NCBI GenBank assembly: GCA_023055505.1
Contig: JALIRH010000003.1
Location: 31,932,842 to 31,996,841 of the forward strand
Length of the DNA: 64,000 bases
Origin: Callipepla californica brunnescens
Lineage: Eukaryota > Chordata > Aves > Galliformes > Odontophoridae
Direction of reading: 5' to 3'
Shown here: positions 1 through 13,860 of the stretch, in pieces
Numbering within the stretch: the first letter of the stretch is position 1
How the letters are laid out: every line of letters starts with the position of its first letter
The notes under the pieces: model-generated
Databases searched by the model: none
The model's input: the letters and a program-made list of their open reading frames with translations, nothing else
What the model was told of the DNA's origin: nothing
Translations under genes and position numbers: made by a program

Positions 1-1514
1 TTTCTGTAGTTTTGCATGAGCTCAAAGGCAGTGCAACAAAAGTACCGGGGAGAAGTTGCAATGTGGATCTGTCACATACCAAAACCCACATTTCTTCTGT
101 ATTTCTCCAGCTTCTCAGGAAACTGGTGCTCTGGAAAGAAACCAAGCTGAACATAATCTAATCTTTCAGCCTAGTTATTTTAAACCCAAATGGGTTCCTT
201 GACCCTCTCCATCTGAAAACACCCCTGGGGATGTTAGCAGCACATCAAGCAGCCAGCACGGGCACAGGAGAGCAGTGCTTTTCTGGCTAGAACCGCCTTT
301 AGGGATGCCATCTCCCCACGCAGAGGACAGAGCAGTTGTTGCTGTGGTGCTGCCTGCATCAGTTGGACTTTGGTTGCCAGGGCATTATAAAATGACTCAA
401 TGGGGATCAGAAAGTGGTGGTATCAAACAAAAGTCTCTTTGAAGCTGCTGTCGGTTGGCAAAAGAATAATTTAAAATTAAACCAGTTCTGAAACTATCTA
501 CCGCAAGCGGTTACAAGCCTCGCTGTTGTAAAACTGGGCTGTTTCCTCTTTTCCTCGCAACGATGATGTCCTTGATTCCTCCTTAGGCTTCTTTGGCAAT
601 TCTTGCACAGTAATAAAAAGGCATGACACAGCATATGTTTTGTGGCTCACCTTGCCAAACAAAATTACCGCGTTAGTGTAGCTTCTTCGCCTTTGCATAA
701 TTAACTCTACAAAAGAGATAGAGAGAGGGTAAGCGTCTGTGCCAAGACAAAAGCAAAAACAAGAAGTACGAAAGTCTGTTTTAAAGTCATCTCCGTTCAA
801 AGCAATTCTTTTAAAAATGACTGATCTTGAAACTGTTGCAGACAATTAGGGAAAGTCATACGGTTTCTAAATGTCTGTTATGTTTTATGTCTGCAGCTAC
901 ATTGCAAGATTCAGAAAATGAAGAAGTCGGTGTCACTTTGAGAGCTCATCAAAGTTGTGCAGGATTGTGTCTTCTGTGCAACACGTGCTGGGGCCGGGAG
1001 GAAGCCCAGGAGTACTCACTGCCCACTTTTCAGGCTCAGCTGGCATCGTTCTCATGTTTAATTGCATTCAGGACGGTCTCTGTATTGCACTGAACTACAC
1101 AGCTGCCACAAGGGGAATTTGGTGCAGGTGGAGAAGTAAGTGAGGTGACAGGTGGTCCCAGTCCTATCCGTTGCCTTACTGTCATCCTTGGATCTTGAAA
1201 GGACAGCACTTGGGCACTCCAAGCAAAGGTAGGGATTTTCTGATACACAGGATGTTGACAGGGAAAAAGGGAAACCCTTCACTCTATGGATCTGCCAAAT
1301 TTGTTCCAGAAAAAAGGCATAAAGCTGCCCCAATGAGCCCACTGTGCTTTTACCTGCTGCAAACCAGCGTTAATAGCTGAATTCAAACAGCCTGAGTAGT
1401 TCTAATATAGAACATTAAAGAGCAGATCCTGTTTCCACTAATACCAAAGACAAGACTTCCAGCAAAAGGTCTGGCCCCTAGTTTCTGACAAGTCCTCAGG
1501 CAGTCCAAATAAGT
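1..1514. other. Unique non-coding sequence
   Basis: No repeat family, exon or RNA gene is recognisable here. Open frames are 115 codons or shorter, overlap on both strands and have random-looking composition. Nothing else stands out. Confidence 0.5.
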
Positions 1515-1517
1515 CAA

Positions 1518-1638
1518 GAAAAAAAATCCCAAGGGGGGGGGGGGTGAGGTGGGGGGAAGATAAAAAAAAAAGAGAGAATAATAAGAAGAAATAAGACCAG
1601 AAATAAAAGAAAAAATGTGAAAACAGAAAAGAAATAGA
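1518..1638 (+). repeat. G-run and purine-rich low-complexity tract
   Basis: A 12-base G run (1533-1544) is followed by a short spacer and a 6-base G run (1551-1556). An A-rich, almost pure purine stretch with AAGAAG-like units then runs to about 1638. The G runs could fold as a G-quadruplex and the purine tract could form triplex DNA. That is inference from composition. It may equally be simple slippage sequence. Confidence 0.8.
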
Positions 1639-1639
1639 C

Positions 1640-2639
1640 TAGGAACATTGTATAACCAGCTGTGACAGCTGGCATCAGGTCATCCAGGTAGAGCAGGGAT
1701 TCTGCATGCCTGTTCAGTCTCCCTTGTTTTTAGGCAGCCTCCAGACATGAAACCTTGTCACACTCTGCTATCACACCCAGTGCAACGCCCCATTGTGCAC
1801 AGTGTTGTTCAGTCACGAAGATGGTGTCTGTCTGCCCAAAGATCTCACAGAGACCTTTGCACAATGTCACCACAGTCAAAACTTGTTTATTAAATGCTCA
1901 CTTAGCAGAAATGAGGTCAAATCATTTAATGGCTATTAAGATGTTAATGCATTAAACACACTAAAATATCACCTGTTTATCCTAACCCTCACTTATCTAA
2001 ATCACCTTTGCATTCATTGTGATGAGTGAGATTTGTCTGTGATTGCTAATTGTGTAAGTGTTGAGCTAGCACCAGTTGATATTACTACTGCACCCAAGCT
2101 CCTTAGGAACAAATGTCATCATCCACAGTAAACTGGAGCTATTCCTAAATAATGAAGACAAGAGAAATGCTCAAATACAGTACAAAAAAAATAAGTCAAT
2201 GCCCATAGAGAAGCAAGAGGAGGTCTCTGCCTGGAAGGAACCATGACTGAAGCTGTGAAGCGCCATCTGAAATTGTTGATCTGTATTGCTAAGCCAACCT
2301 ATATCAATAGCAGCCCTCTGTATCTGACCCATCTGGCACAAAGCACCCCACAAAGCCCTCCCAGCCCTGTGGGGGTGCAGCATCCCAGGGACACTTCAAA
2401 ACCATCTTCATTCCCGTGCCACTGCTCCATAGTCCCCCCACCCTTGGAGTCTGAGGGAACATCTCCATGGCCCAAGCCCTGGTGCAGCAAATCAGGGTGC
2501 CTCCAGGCATCAGCATCCCTCTCAAGGTGGGCATGATTCTTTTTATGGTGGTGCATACTTGACAGCTGTAATTCTGAGTACTGCTGTGGGGCCGAGCCCC
2601 GCTCTTTCTGCCAGCTCTGCACAGTTGGCTCCTGAACTG
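1640..2639. other. Unique non-coding sequence
   Basis: No recognisable repeat or exon. The overlapping short frames around 2170-2640 on both strands show no domain and look like chance. Confidence 0.5.
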
Positions 2640-3290
2640 CAACTAATAGATTAAAGCTCCCAATAAATCAAGAGTTTCACAAAAGCGTGAATGACTGATT
2701 TCACAAGGTGATTAGAATTGCCAAGGGAAAACATTTCAAGTGCTCAATAATTTACACTATCCACCTGTACTTTTAAAATAACTTTCCCCGTTCCCCTCCC
2801 TGAACTTTAAGGGATTCTTGCCACGTTCTTCAAGCCATTTCCTTCCTTCCCTTCAGCTGTGATTGCTGTACAACACCCTTAATAAAGAATGTACCGTATC
2901 ACTGGAGATTATCCTGGGGATGACAAATGCAATGTGATTTATTATAAAATGGCCTATGTGGGCAGCTGATCTTAGCTTGCACTCTGCATCCTTCCAAAAT
3001 CAAGACAATTTGCAATGTAATATTGTGAAATTGGGTTTATAGTCCAGTTTGCATGTTATGATTCTTATCCTTAAGAAGGCGTTTTCAAATGTATTTTCAG
3101 TTAATTAGGATTTTCCATGCCTGCTTTTCACTTTGAACAGTGCTAGCAAAGTCATGCCTGCCCTTCCATGGTTTGAAAGGTTTTAAGCATAAATTTGGAA
3201 CTCATGTCATACCTTTCTGAGCAGTGGGGACTGTTCATTTATTTGTTTATTAAGTAGGAATTATTTTCTCTCCAGCATGCTCTAAAGCCA
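2640..3290. promoter_or_regulatory. AT-rich block, candidate conserved non-coding element
   Basis: This stretch is AT-rich, almost free of CpG and free of recognisable transposons. It carries many homeodomain/POU-like cores, including AATAAATCA near 2662, a TTGCAATGTAATATTG-like segment near 3010 and TTAATTAGG near 3102. Such texture is typical of deeply conserved vertebrate enhancers. Conservation itself cannot be seen from one sequence, so the call is a hypothesis. Confidence 0.22.
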
Positions 3291-6200
3291 GCTCCTTGAC
3301 CTCATTCCTCAACATGGACAGGAACTGAATTCCTGGAATAAAGGAAAAAATGGAGAAAATGCACTCCCGTTTTGACAAAAATAAGCAAAGAGATCCTTCT
3401 AACTCAACCAAGTGTTCAAGAAAAAATGCAGGACATATTCTTCACGGGTTGTCAACCTTTCATTGGAAGTGGAAGATCCATGATAATTCATGCCACAGAG
3501 GCTTGCTGCCAGGTGGTGGGGGACAAAGTTTGCCCTGGAGTGGTTTGCTGGTGGGCAGCTGTGCCGGGTGGAAGTGCCCGCATAAGAGGCAGGGATAAGA
3601 TGGGAGGCAGAGAGCTGAGGCAAGCAGAGGTGGCTGGGAGGACACGTCACAGCCCCATCTCTGAGAAGGGTCAGGATGATGGCTTAAGGAAACACAGAGG
3701 GCATTTGGACAGTGGTACAGTCCCAGCTAAGTCTCTAGTTGCTAAGAGCCCCAAATGACTTTTTATCCAGGAATCTGCCTAACCGCATTTTGAGTCTGGT
3801 TATACATTGACAAGAAAAATGACCCACAGCGAGGCATTTGCACAGCCTGCTCTTTCACTTTGATAGCCCCAGGCTTCTGTGCCATGAGAAGCAGTGGGTT
3901 AACGTGCCACCTGCACCCGGTCTGTGCCACCAGGGACAGATCTCAGGGCTACCTAAGTTTATTTTTATTTTCCGATATTTCAACTAAAGAAAACATCCAT
4001 TAGCTGATCTGTGGTGGAAAAAGTAAAATAAGTATCTGTACAGGCTCTCAACACAAATAACTTGAGAAACCCCTCATACGCCTCTGCTTTATTGTTTTAT
4101 TTTCCAAAGGTGGTTTTGGTGTTGTGATGAAGCAAAAGGTTTGATGCAAAGAAGTAGTCTTCACCCAGTTACTGATATCCAATAGGTCATCTTGTTAAAA
4201 CATATTGGAATAGAAAGAAGAGGGAAGGGGCTAAGAAGGGAAGAAGGAAGGAAAAGCTGGCCAACTCAGGCAGCCTGCATGTCCAGGCAAAGAAAATAGC
4301 TACGTGTGCCAGAAGATAAAGAAATAGAATATGGATAGTGGGTTGAAGACCCACTTTGCATAGGGTCTACCATTCATGATTATATGGTTGATAAAAATTC
4401 AGAAAACGGAAGCACACCAGCTACATTCACTTGGAGACTGTTGGCACCATGTTGTTGACTGGAGCTTCTTTTGCTGGGGTGAGCTGTCCTTCCAGCTCCT
4501 TCTGCAAAATTGCCAAGAGTATGACAAGTGGAGTCCAAAATACTGGTTTGGGTCAGCTCTCACTGAAGCCAACAGGAGTCTTGAGATGGGCTACAGCTAG
4601 GTGCAGGCTTTTGAGCAAGCAGGTCTTCTCAGAGCAGCCATGGAAAGCCTATCAGTTACAACATGCTTTTGCCTGAGGTCAATGAATTACTTTTATGAGA
4701 TATTTTGTTTTAGGAAGCTTGAAATGATGAGCTGGTGCTGCTACTTTTGATTTTACTTCTGGAAAGATGAACCATGCTTTCAGGGGATTCTCTGCTTGCC
4801 AGCAGTGTGACTTCTTTAAAACCCAAATACCATTTGGTTAACTTAAATCTGCCAGTTGCCTAAGCCTCTAGGTATGTGCTAAAAAATAAATAATTACCCA
4901 TTTACATCCTCGTGGGGATGCCTCTCAAATCTTCCCACAGCTTTCTTCACAGCTTGTTTGGAGCATTATAAAGTCTGACCTAAATTCCAAGAGCATCATC
5001 AGGAGAGTTCTCCAGCTGATGCTGTGGATGCTCAGTTAGACTATGTTTTTCTTCTTTTTTGTAGGAGTTTCCAATAACACGAAGAGCAATCACTGGACAA
5101 CATATCAAACCCCAGCTGCTAGATAAAGAAGAGAAACTGGACTGTCTGCAAGAATACCAGCTACTGATGTATATCATCATAGCTCTTCTGTAGCATTTTC
5201 TTCTCATGCAGCGATATCAAATGCATTGAGAGGAGTCAGTTATAAAGCTGTACTCATGTGATTGTTTGGGATGTTAAAACAAAGTCAGCAATTCTTTTAC
5301 AAACCATCCCAGCTTCTGGGCAAACATCCCTGGAAGCTTTGGGAGTTCTTTTTGGTCCTGGCTGCCCCATAAAGAAACATCATTTATGCTGAATTAATTA
5401 GCTGCCACTTAACCCTGACGCCAAGAGTTGATGTCATGAAGCAAAACGAAATGAAGCTAACGAATCAATAACATCATTAAAATAACTCACAGCAGAGTTA
5501 CTGACTGCCCTGACGACTGTGCTCACAGACCAGTTGCTCAGCACGTAAAGGGACTTCTGCAAGAACACGTTCAAGCTGTGAATGGCAGCCAAAAGCCAAC
5601 TTGACATCACCCTACTCAGGTGAGCTTTCCCAGGACTGCATAGGGAGAGCTGCATGGGAACAGCCCTGGGTTGGAAGAGTCAGATGGGTTTGGGTGGATG
5701 GCTTGGATGGATGGCAGCAAGGAGTAGAGGGCAAGCATCTCCCAAAGCAAATTTCTGAGGGGGAGCTTTAAGCAGGAGGGTACATTTTGGCAGAGCTTTT
5801 CTACTATTAGTGCAGCTAGAGCAAGATATTACCAGGAACAATGCATGAATGAAGAAGGATCTAACTGCATGTTTCTTACACAGAATTTCCAAATGTTTGC
5901 AGAGTCTAAGCCCCATCACTGTGTGAAGATATAATAGATACCATAAAAAAGTCTGAAGACAGACAAACAGAAGTGGTAAGTCTTGTACTGTTCAAGTTTT
6001 ACACAAATAACAAGGTTTTCACCACCGCTAGCCCGCTCTCCTGAATTTAATGACAAATTTATAAGCGGGGGCAGATAATTGTGAACGTTAATATTAATTT
6101 TTCCTGACACAACTAAGTGCTAAATATGCAGGGGCATATCTGTTTAGCTCTGTGCTGGTGCTCTTTCTGTGCTCTTCCCTGAACTGACTGCAGATATCAT

Positions 6201-6704
6201 CTCTTTATTTTTTTATTGACCAGATGCCCTGCAATATTTGATTCTTACATACATAGGAAGCTGGCGTCTGTGGGCAAAGGTGAAGGGCAGCTTGGGTGAA
6301 AGTGACCTTCAAGTGGCAAATCTGAGGCAGAAGGGACATTTGAAGAATTAACAGTGCCCTAAGGAAGTTGTGTGGAAGACACGATCACAGAAGAAATAGT
6401 AAAGAACTTCTCATGAACTGCTTGGTAGAAGGGCACCTTAGCACAGGCCCTACAGGAGGCCCACAGGTGATTAGGTCATGAGCTCTTTGTTAGTTTCAGA
6501 TGTGCAGAGGAGGCACACAGAAGGTCAAACTAGGTCGTGTTACTAAGTGGAGGAACAAAATGAAAGCGTATAGGTGATGCGACAAGCAGTGGGCGTGAAG
6601 TTTATGTACTAGTAGTAAAAGGAGGGCCAAAGAAAGACCTGAGTTTCATGAGAAGTTACTCAGTGACAGTAATGGTTGTTACTTTCTTCCTTTGGTCTCT
6701 ATTC
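3291..6704. other. Unique non-coding sequence
   Basis: No gene or named repeat is supported. A short purine-rich segment lies at 4209-4257 with GAAGGAAGG units. A fragment near 4557-4585 resembles a degenerate repeat phrase seen widely in reptile-lineage genomes, but it is too short to call. Open frames stay under 130 codons and have no recognised domain. Confidence 0.45.
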
Positions 6705-7855
6705 AAAGGTGCCCAAGGAGTCAGAGAGAAGGCAGCTTAATTTCAATTCCTGGAAAATGCTGGAAGTGGAAATCGGTTAAGCTGTTTTCCAGCACCTCGA
6801 TGACAACAAGCAGATGAGGAACAGCAAGCACTGATTTGACAAAAACAAATTACATTCAATCAATCTCATTTCCTTCTATAGTGAGTCTTAGATCTTGATG
6901 TTTGTAAAGCTTTTGCCATTGTCTCACCTGACACTTTCATAAACTAAGTAAAGAAACATGGTTTAGAAGAAACTGCTATTAGAGGAGCGTACAGCTGGTT
7001 GGAAAACCAGACTAAAAGCAGTTATAAATGCTTCACTGTCAAACTGGCGGTACGTATCAAATGAAGTCTGAAGCCATCTGTTTTGTGTCTGGCAGTGTAC
7101 GGTATTTTCATTAATATCTTTGAAGAAATGAGAGTAGGGAACACTTATTAAATTAGCACAGGACACCATGGAGAACAAGCGCTTTGGAGAACAGGATGAG
7201 AATGCAAAACAATCTTGACAAATTGGAGGAATGCTGAGGAAAACAAACGCCATTGAGCAGGGACAAAGCAGAGCTCTACAGTTGCGTAGGCGTCATCAAG
7301 TACTAAAAGTCGGCTGGGAAACAACCGGCACAGCAGCAGTTCTGCAGAAGATCTAGGGATGACAGCTCAACATGAATGAGCACGGTCATGCTGCAGTAAA
7401 AAATGAAAGTGCTATAATGAGGTGTACAAACAGGAGTTCAGTCTGTAAGAAACAGGAAATAATTCTTCCCCAGCTGTCTATGCTGTGAAGACTTTATTTG
7501 AACTGTGCAGTTTTGGTCACTGCAGTTCATGGAGATGGCGAACTTATTGCAGAAAATGCAAAGGAGAGCAATAGTAGTCAGTGGTCCAGAAAAGGTGCCA
7601 AGGGAAAAGCTCAACAGTCAAAACCCCCCAAAAATCATTGATAAGAATTTTGTCTACAAAAGTGTAGAGGCGAGGAAGACATAGTATTGATCATCTTATA
7701 AATTAGGAAGAGAGTAACTTCATTCCCAACTCCATTTGGGCTTCTAAAATAACAGCCTTAAATTAGAGCAGAGGAGCTACACTAAAAACACCTTCCAGGA
7801 GCAGGGACAGGTAAGCACTACAGGAGGTTGCCCAGAGAGCTGTAGAGTTCCCAGT
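6705..7855 (+). mobile_element. CR1 LINE relic, about 1.15 kb, 3' part
   Basis: The sequence follows the CR1 consensus over a long stretch. It covers the end of the reverse transcriptase region and the following 3' portion: a segment like 'tcctggaaaa-tgctggaa' near 6748, 'aaagcttttgccattgtctcac' near 6907-6928, 'ctgtcaaactggcgg' near 7036, 'attttcattaatatctttgaag' near 7105 and 'cttgacaaattgga' near 7214. It ends near a 'gttgcccagagagct' segment at about 7827. All frames are broken by stops and indels, so the copy is dead. It is truncated at both ends and lacks a clear terminal repeat. It resembles the older CR1 families shared by turtles, crocodilians and birds. Orientation is plus. Identification is from remembered consensus and not from a search. 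Confidence 0.85.
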
Positions 7856-10800
7856 GTTCTGAGAGCGCAAAAAGCGTTAGTCAGTTGGTCCTGCCTGAGG
7901 CCTGGGGAAGAGCAGATAGGCAGTGATCCCACCAGCCCCACCTTTTAAAATTTCCAGGGCTAGATAAGCTTGAGGATTCAACTCACAGCCTGCAGCCAAA
8001 CACCTCAAACACCAGATCCATTCCATGCTGAGGACAACTGAACCAAGAACAGTAATCGTATCTTTAGTTAATGAAATAGCTTTGATTAGAAAAAGAAGGC
8101 AATAGGAAGACATAAAACCAGCATGAATTGATTCAGCTTAATAAAATGAGGTGGTGTTATTATTCGCTTGCATCCTACTTGGTGTTGTTCCACTGACAGA
8201 AGTGACATCTCACCACAGGCTTTTGGGGATCTCCAGTTAAGGGTTTCCTCTTGCAGCTCTCAGAGAAATAGCATAGCAATACATAAATATTCCCAAACTC
8301 ATGCTTTCTCCTCTCTTACCTTGATGATAACCTCTCTAATTTCCTGGTCTGTCAAATGGTTCCTGTGGGCTGATGTAGACATCCTTGCCTGTGCCTCAGT
8401 GCATCTTTTAGCTGTGACAGCCACAACTAACGCAGCTCCCTGCCTTCCCTCAGGTACCTAGAAATGCAGCTCTCTCATCTTCCTGTCCATGTTTAGCCTG
8501 CCCCTTGAAGTTCTCCAGGCTTTTATGTCATGCAGGTTTGTGTCCCTCTCTACTCATTAACCTCTTCCCCTCTAGCCTCGTCTCTTCTCTTTGCCACATT
8601 AGACTTCCGCACTTCATCACATCAAATCTGCAGCAGATGTTTCCCTGGCTGCCTGTAGACATAGCACTCAGTACAAGAAAGGGAAACTCCATCTTAGTTG
8701 AAGTGAAACACAAAGAGGGAACTCTGGTAGTCCTCAGCAGTCCCATCTGAATCCTGTCTTGAATCCAGAGGTATTTCCTTTCTCTCTTCATGAGATTCAT
8801 TCACTTCTCTTTTCTCATGACCCAGTCTCCTACCCGTACAGCAGAATTGATGGCTCAGATGGTGCCTCCTGACCTTAAATGCCTGAAGGTTAACTAAGAG
8901 TGGGGGTACAAGTAAGAGTACAGCGTGTTTTTAAAGAAATAACTTAGATATGTTCATGCACTGCCATAAAACATAGCAGCTTGGCTATATTCATTTGTTT
9001 TACCACTTGTTGTCTTCTTGCTAACTCTGTGTACTGCTCTGACATGAAGTTCATCAGTGCTCTGTCACAGCAACACAGTTATGCATGTCAAACACATAAA
9101 ACACTAGCTAGCCATATTTTTGTTAGATGAGATGTCACATGTGCCATGTGTTACTGTGGCTCATGGTGTCTCCCTGGAGCTGGGTTTCCTAACGTCAGCA
9201 GGGGACTGGGCTGGTGGTGAGCCTGGACCAGCAGATATGCAGGGACATGGATGAGGAGCATTTCAAAAGACTGATCTTCCGGGGGGATTAGGGTCCTATT
9301 CATCATACAGCAACTGAGTGTCCCCTGTGCAGCTCTATGTCTGTGGAGGTGCATGTAGATGTGAGTTGCAGCTTGGAGCACACGCATGTGAAGGTGAGGG
9401 TAGAACTCATCACTGCTTGGGGATGGTACTTGTCTCTAATCACACACAAAGGACATTTCATCTTTCCTCCCAGCTCATCCACTTCCCCTCCCAAAAAGGA
9501 CATAAAAAGAAGCCAAACAAGAACAGCAGCCAATAGAAACTATCACATGTTTGGGGAAAGCTTGCAGTACAAATATTTCAAACCAGAACTGCCTGAGATG
9601 ACCTTACAAGCAAAATAGACAACACCTACGTATTGCGATGGAAATGACAAAGCAGGGAAATTGTTGCAGACGCAGCAGAAATGGACACTAGCTGCAGATT
9701 ACACAGATTAGCAGAGCATTACAAATTGTACAAAGGAAATGCTCAATTTTTCTTTTCAGTATTAATAAAAGACACCTGAAATCAGCAGTACCAACAATCC
9801 CCTTTGTGAATTTCAGGCAATATGTTGGACAGCCGTGTGTTTCTCACAGGCATCAAGCAGCCTTGCTTTTACTGCAAGAGGAGAAGGAAATTCCATCAAC
9901 GTCGGGGGCACCATGCAGCCATGTCTATGTACTCATCCTTGAAATGATCTGAAATCTAACAGAAGGCATTTTATTGACAACTGTCATTCCTATCAGCTTT
10001 CTAACATTTTCAGGTCTTCTCAGAAAGAGCTAGTTCAGGACCTCTTCCAGAGCGACCTGTTCATCAGCCCACCCCAAGTGACTTTCAGAGGCTCTGCAGT
10101 GACTCTTTGTAGGGCTGCAGTCCCCTGGGCATGAGGCCACTATGGCCAAGAGTTTGGGCAGGAAAGCCAGGGCAGGCAATCAGGAGGCAGATCGGAGGCT
10201 GGCAGCCTCCACAGCTGCTTGTGCTGCTTGGGGCCTCATGACTGCCTGTGTGCCAACCTCAAGTGAGAGTCTGGAGTGTGGGGCAATGAGTCCTGAGGTA
10301 ATTTCTGCAGTGTTTGGGCCAGGAAGCACCAGCAGAAGAGATGTTATGACAGTGCAAACAGTTACCTCCGCTGCAGGCATGATAGGAAATGACACTGCAA
10401 ACAGAAATGTAACCTGTCAAGGTCACAGCTACATGCTTGAGTAGATGAGCTTGTCCTTTAACCAACGGCAGTGCCGCAGCTCCCTGATCCCCAGTGCTTG
10501 AAGGCATCTGCACACAAGAAAGCCACCCCAAAGCTCCAACCTCTCCATATGAGTAAAGCTAAAGGACAGTGTTTCTGCTTCCTGGCATCAGTGTGCGTGT
10601 GTGCGTGTCAGCACTAATTACAGCCAGCAGGATGGTGTGTTTGAGATGTAAAAGCCTTCAGTGCCAGTGCAGGCCTTGCAGTGCTACAGTGGAAAATATT
10701 GAGAGAGGATTACCAGAAGCCCCAGAAGAAATAAAATCACAGCAAAAGGAAATTATACTGAGGAGCACAATGTTTGACTTACAACTGCTGTGGTCTGAAA

Positions 10801-11206
10801 CATAAATCCACACAGTACCAAGTGTCTGGAAAACTGAACACCAACTGTAATGAAAATAATTATTTTGCTAAAGTATTCTTTACCAAGGGCAACACTTACT
10901 TAAAGACGTGTGTTGATCAAGGTAAAACCTAAGGATGCTGGCCCAGCACTGGAAGGGCTTCTAAAATGAGTGCCAGCTCTGTGCACACGAATGTGGTGTT
11001 TGATGTGGCAAGCCCTGCCAGGGTGAGATCCCATATTCCTCTCTACCTCTGGGGAGAAGAACAAAATGTGCCTTGCTTCTGCCATGAGACTGATGGAGAG
11101 AAAAGGGCTAAGTTTCATTTTCCCTTCTGATGACAGCAGAGCCAGCCAGGAGGTGCAAATCTCTGAGGCAGAAGGTAGTGGATAAGAGATGGTTTTGGAG
11201 GCCACT
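7856..11206. other. Unique non-coding sequence
   Basis: No repeat or exon is recognised. The part around 8280-8860 is pyrimidine-rich on this strand. Short frames (up to 100 codons) overlap each other on both strands without a recognisable protein. Confidence 0.45.
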
Positions 11207-11412
11207 GGGGAGACAAGAAGTGGAAAATAAAGAAAATAGAAGCCGAGTGTGAGGAATGTGGGGAAAGACAAGGAACAACAAGTTCTAGAAAATGAGAGAA
11301 AAAAATGGGGATGAAAAAAAGATGGAGGAAAGAAAGAAATAGATATCTAGAAAAAGGAGTGGGAAAAAGTTGAGACAGAAGCAGCTGAAAGAGGAAACTT
11401 CAAAGAAAAAGT
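11207..11412 (+). repeat. Purine-rich stretch
   Basis: Over roughly 200 bases the plus strand is dominated by A and G, with GAAAG, GGAAAGAAAG and GGGAAAAAG runs and few pyrimidines. It is not a perfect tandem repeat. It adds to the purine/A bias of the plus strand across the window. Confidence 0.6.
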
Positions 11413-13539
11413 CAAGTTATATTCAGGCTTTTTGGAGAAGAAACCATTTGTGCTATATTTGACTAACAGGGTCCTGGTATTTACTAGGTATAGGCATGAA
11501 AGGGTTGTAGAAGAATAAGGCAAAGGGTTAAACGTACAAGCCAGAAGAAAGGAAAACTCAGATCCTGAAAGGAAGAGAAAAGAAAGCAAGGGAGGGTCAT
11601 ATTAAAAGTGGCTGAATAATCTTTTGATGTTTGGTAAAGCTACACTCTAGAGATGCTAGAAATTTAAGAGGCACAAAAACTTGGATTAGTATAAAATCCT
11701 GTGGAAATGTAGAACGTTTTGAAGGCAGGAGATATGGCTTGTGAGACAGGCACCCCATATCCCAGAAGGTGACTGCAACCAACTCTTCTGGATCCAGGCC
11801 TGCTCAAGTATGGCCAACAGAGCACCCACGAGGAGCATGCATTTGGCAAGAGGCCATATCCTGCTGAGGCATGAGGCCACACAAAAGAGAGAACATCCCA
11901 CCAGGGCTGACCAGCACTTGTACAGAACCGAAGCTGGGATCCGGCCCCTGCTCATGCCAAGCCTGAACAGGCCAGCTGAGGCCTGGCAACACCAGGCAAC
12001 ATGTGAACAGGAGCCTGCCATCATTACGAGGGCAGCATCCCCAGTTGGCCAGGGGTGGTTGAGGAGGACCCTGGAGCTGGGAAGGGTAACACTGAGCATT
12101 TTTGTACTGCATTCACCTCATCAACACCATGACAGTGGCTGGTGTGGTGGGCCCCACTTGCAGGCCACCTTCAAATCAAACAGAGGCATAAAGGTAATAC
12201 TGATGACCATGAAGTCAAACACCAGACCAAGATACTCAAGTGGTTCAAATGCACTGAAGCCACGTCATGTTTGAGTGGTTGAAATAGAAAAGGAGTATGT
12301 AGGAATGTGACCAAAGAAGGTAAAAAAATTATTTTGAGTGCTGTTTGTTGCAGACGGAGGAAACTCTGTTAAGCAACTGAGCTAGTTAACAACACATACA
12401 ACATTACATGTACACTGGGAAGGAGTGTGGTCTGGGCATTGACACAATTCAAGAGAGAGCCCTCTCACTTATTTCCCAGGAGCCTGGGCAGTTATTTCAT
12501 GTGTGAGAACGTCAGGCTGCGACCTGCAGGAAAAGAGAGGGCACGAGGGAGCCAGATGGCTGAGTGACCCCGATGCTGTTCCCAGAAGAAAGTTTTCCAG
12601 CCCTGGTAAGAAGCAGAAGTATCAGCATAGAGTATGCAAGTGCTTGCTTAGGGACTGGAGCAGAAACCTTCCCACCTTTTAGTATTGTCTCCAGACGCTG
12701 CCTTGCTCTGCCTTCCCATTCTGCCACATTCTCTATGTCCCATGTAGCTGATTTGGCACAGCTCAAGTGAGTGTGGGAAGCAGCAACAGCCTGTGATAGC
12801 CATGGTGGCTCATACTGGCTGTCCAGCCAAGATAGACAGGGAATGTCCCATAAGCAGATGCTGTTGACCCCAATACATGAGTGCTATTCTGACCACTACC
12901 ACTCCCATGAGGCCTCTACATCTTTCTTACATACAGGTACTGTGCATGACTGATGTAATACACAGGACCTCAAGCAGTGCTGTGGGTTTCCCCACACAGG
13001 CACTTCCTTCCATCTCTCTGCAGAGCAGGAGACCAGCTTCTAATGTCACCTCTTCGCTTCAAATCCTTGGCTTATGAAACTGTAGGAAAACCCTGTGGCA
13101 GCGGATTGAGATTGACAACAAGGAGACAATTACTCATTTCCATTGCTGGTAGTTCTCCCCACCAGCCCACGCAGCATCAAAGCAGCTCTGTAAGGCTCAG
13201 CACAGATGCCTGACCTGTCCTATAGGTGGTAGAAACCTGCAGTATATGGGGTAAAAATGCCTACAGGAAGGTGTTTGTGACAGGGACAATGGCTTGTGAA
13301 TATATCTGCCCCAAGGCAGGTTCTGTTGTTGTTCTGCCGCTGCAGAAATGATGTAACACTGGTTTTATTACAATGCTGGAATCCAGCAGTGTTTTGCACC
13401 TGGAAGGCTGCATCTGACACCCACCTATGAGGCATCAGTCCCTGAAGCTCTGCTTTGGTTTTATGGTCACTGCTGCTAGTGGAAGAAAATGGACAAGGCA
13501 ATGAACAGGAGATAAAAGGCAGTCAAAGCCCTGTTGAAA
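11413..13539. other. Unique non-coding sequence
   Basis: A 177-codon open frame (11741-12274, plus) and opposing frames of 137 and 102 codons overlap here. None shows a domain, and their lengths are compatible with chance in moderately GC-rich DNA. No repeats are recognised. Confidence 0.45.
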
Positions 13540-13860
13540 AATGCCATATAGTTGTAACTCTTAGGACTAACCTTCAGTGTCAGAGGAGTCGATGCCTCTA
13601 TTTTGAAAGGATGAGCCATTTTGCGGGTATAACAGCAATGCACTTCATAATCCCTTCCATATTTGGCTTTATTGGCTTATTGTGCAGAGCTATTAGAATC
13701 AGGATCATCTCTTATGAAGCTGTTAATGGGATGCAAATTGCATGAAAGATTTCTCTGCATCAATAGAAAACAACCTAGCAATAAGTTATTGCATAAAAAT
13801 CTGCATAAAAATATACTACGAAAGAAATACTTTGAAAGAAGCAAAAATCCTGTGTGACTG
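13540..13860. promoter_or_regulatory. Candidate enhancer with POU octamer palindrome
   Basis: This AT-rich, CpG-poor block contains ATGCAAATTGCAT at 13731-13743. That is a 13-base perfect palindrome around a central A/T and includes the POU octamer ATGCAAAT. Flanking sequence has TTTATTGGC and repeated TGCATAAAAAT units (about 13790-13812). POU proteins bind the octamer; a palindromic form could seat a dimer. That the block is a functional enhancer is inference only. Confidence 0.28.

Noticed and set aside
235..262. miR-15/16-like seed 'tagcagcacat'
   Set aside because: Only the seed matches. The remaining mature sequence and hairpin partner do not.
11741..12274. 177-codon open frame on the plus strand
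   Set aside because: Opposite frames of 137 and 102 codons overlap it, and none has a domain.
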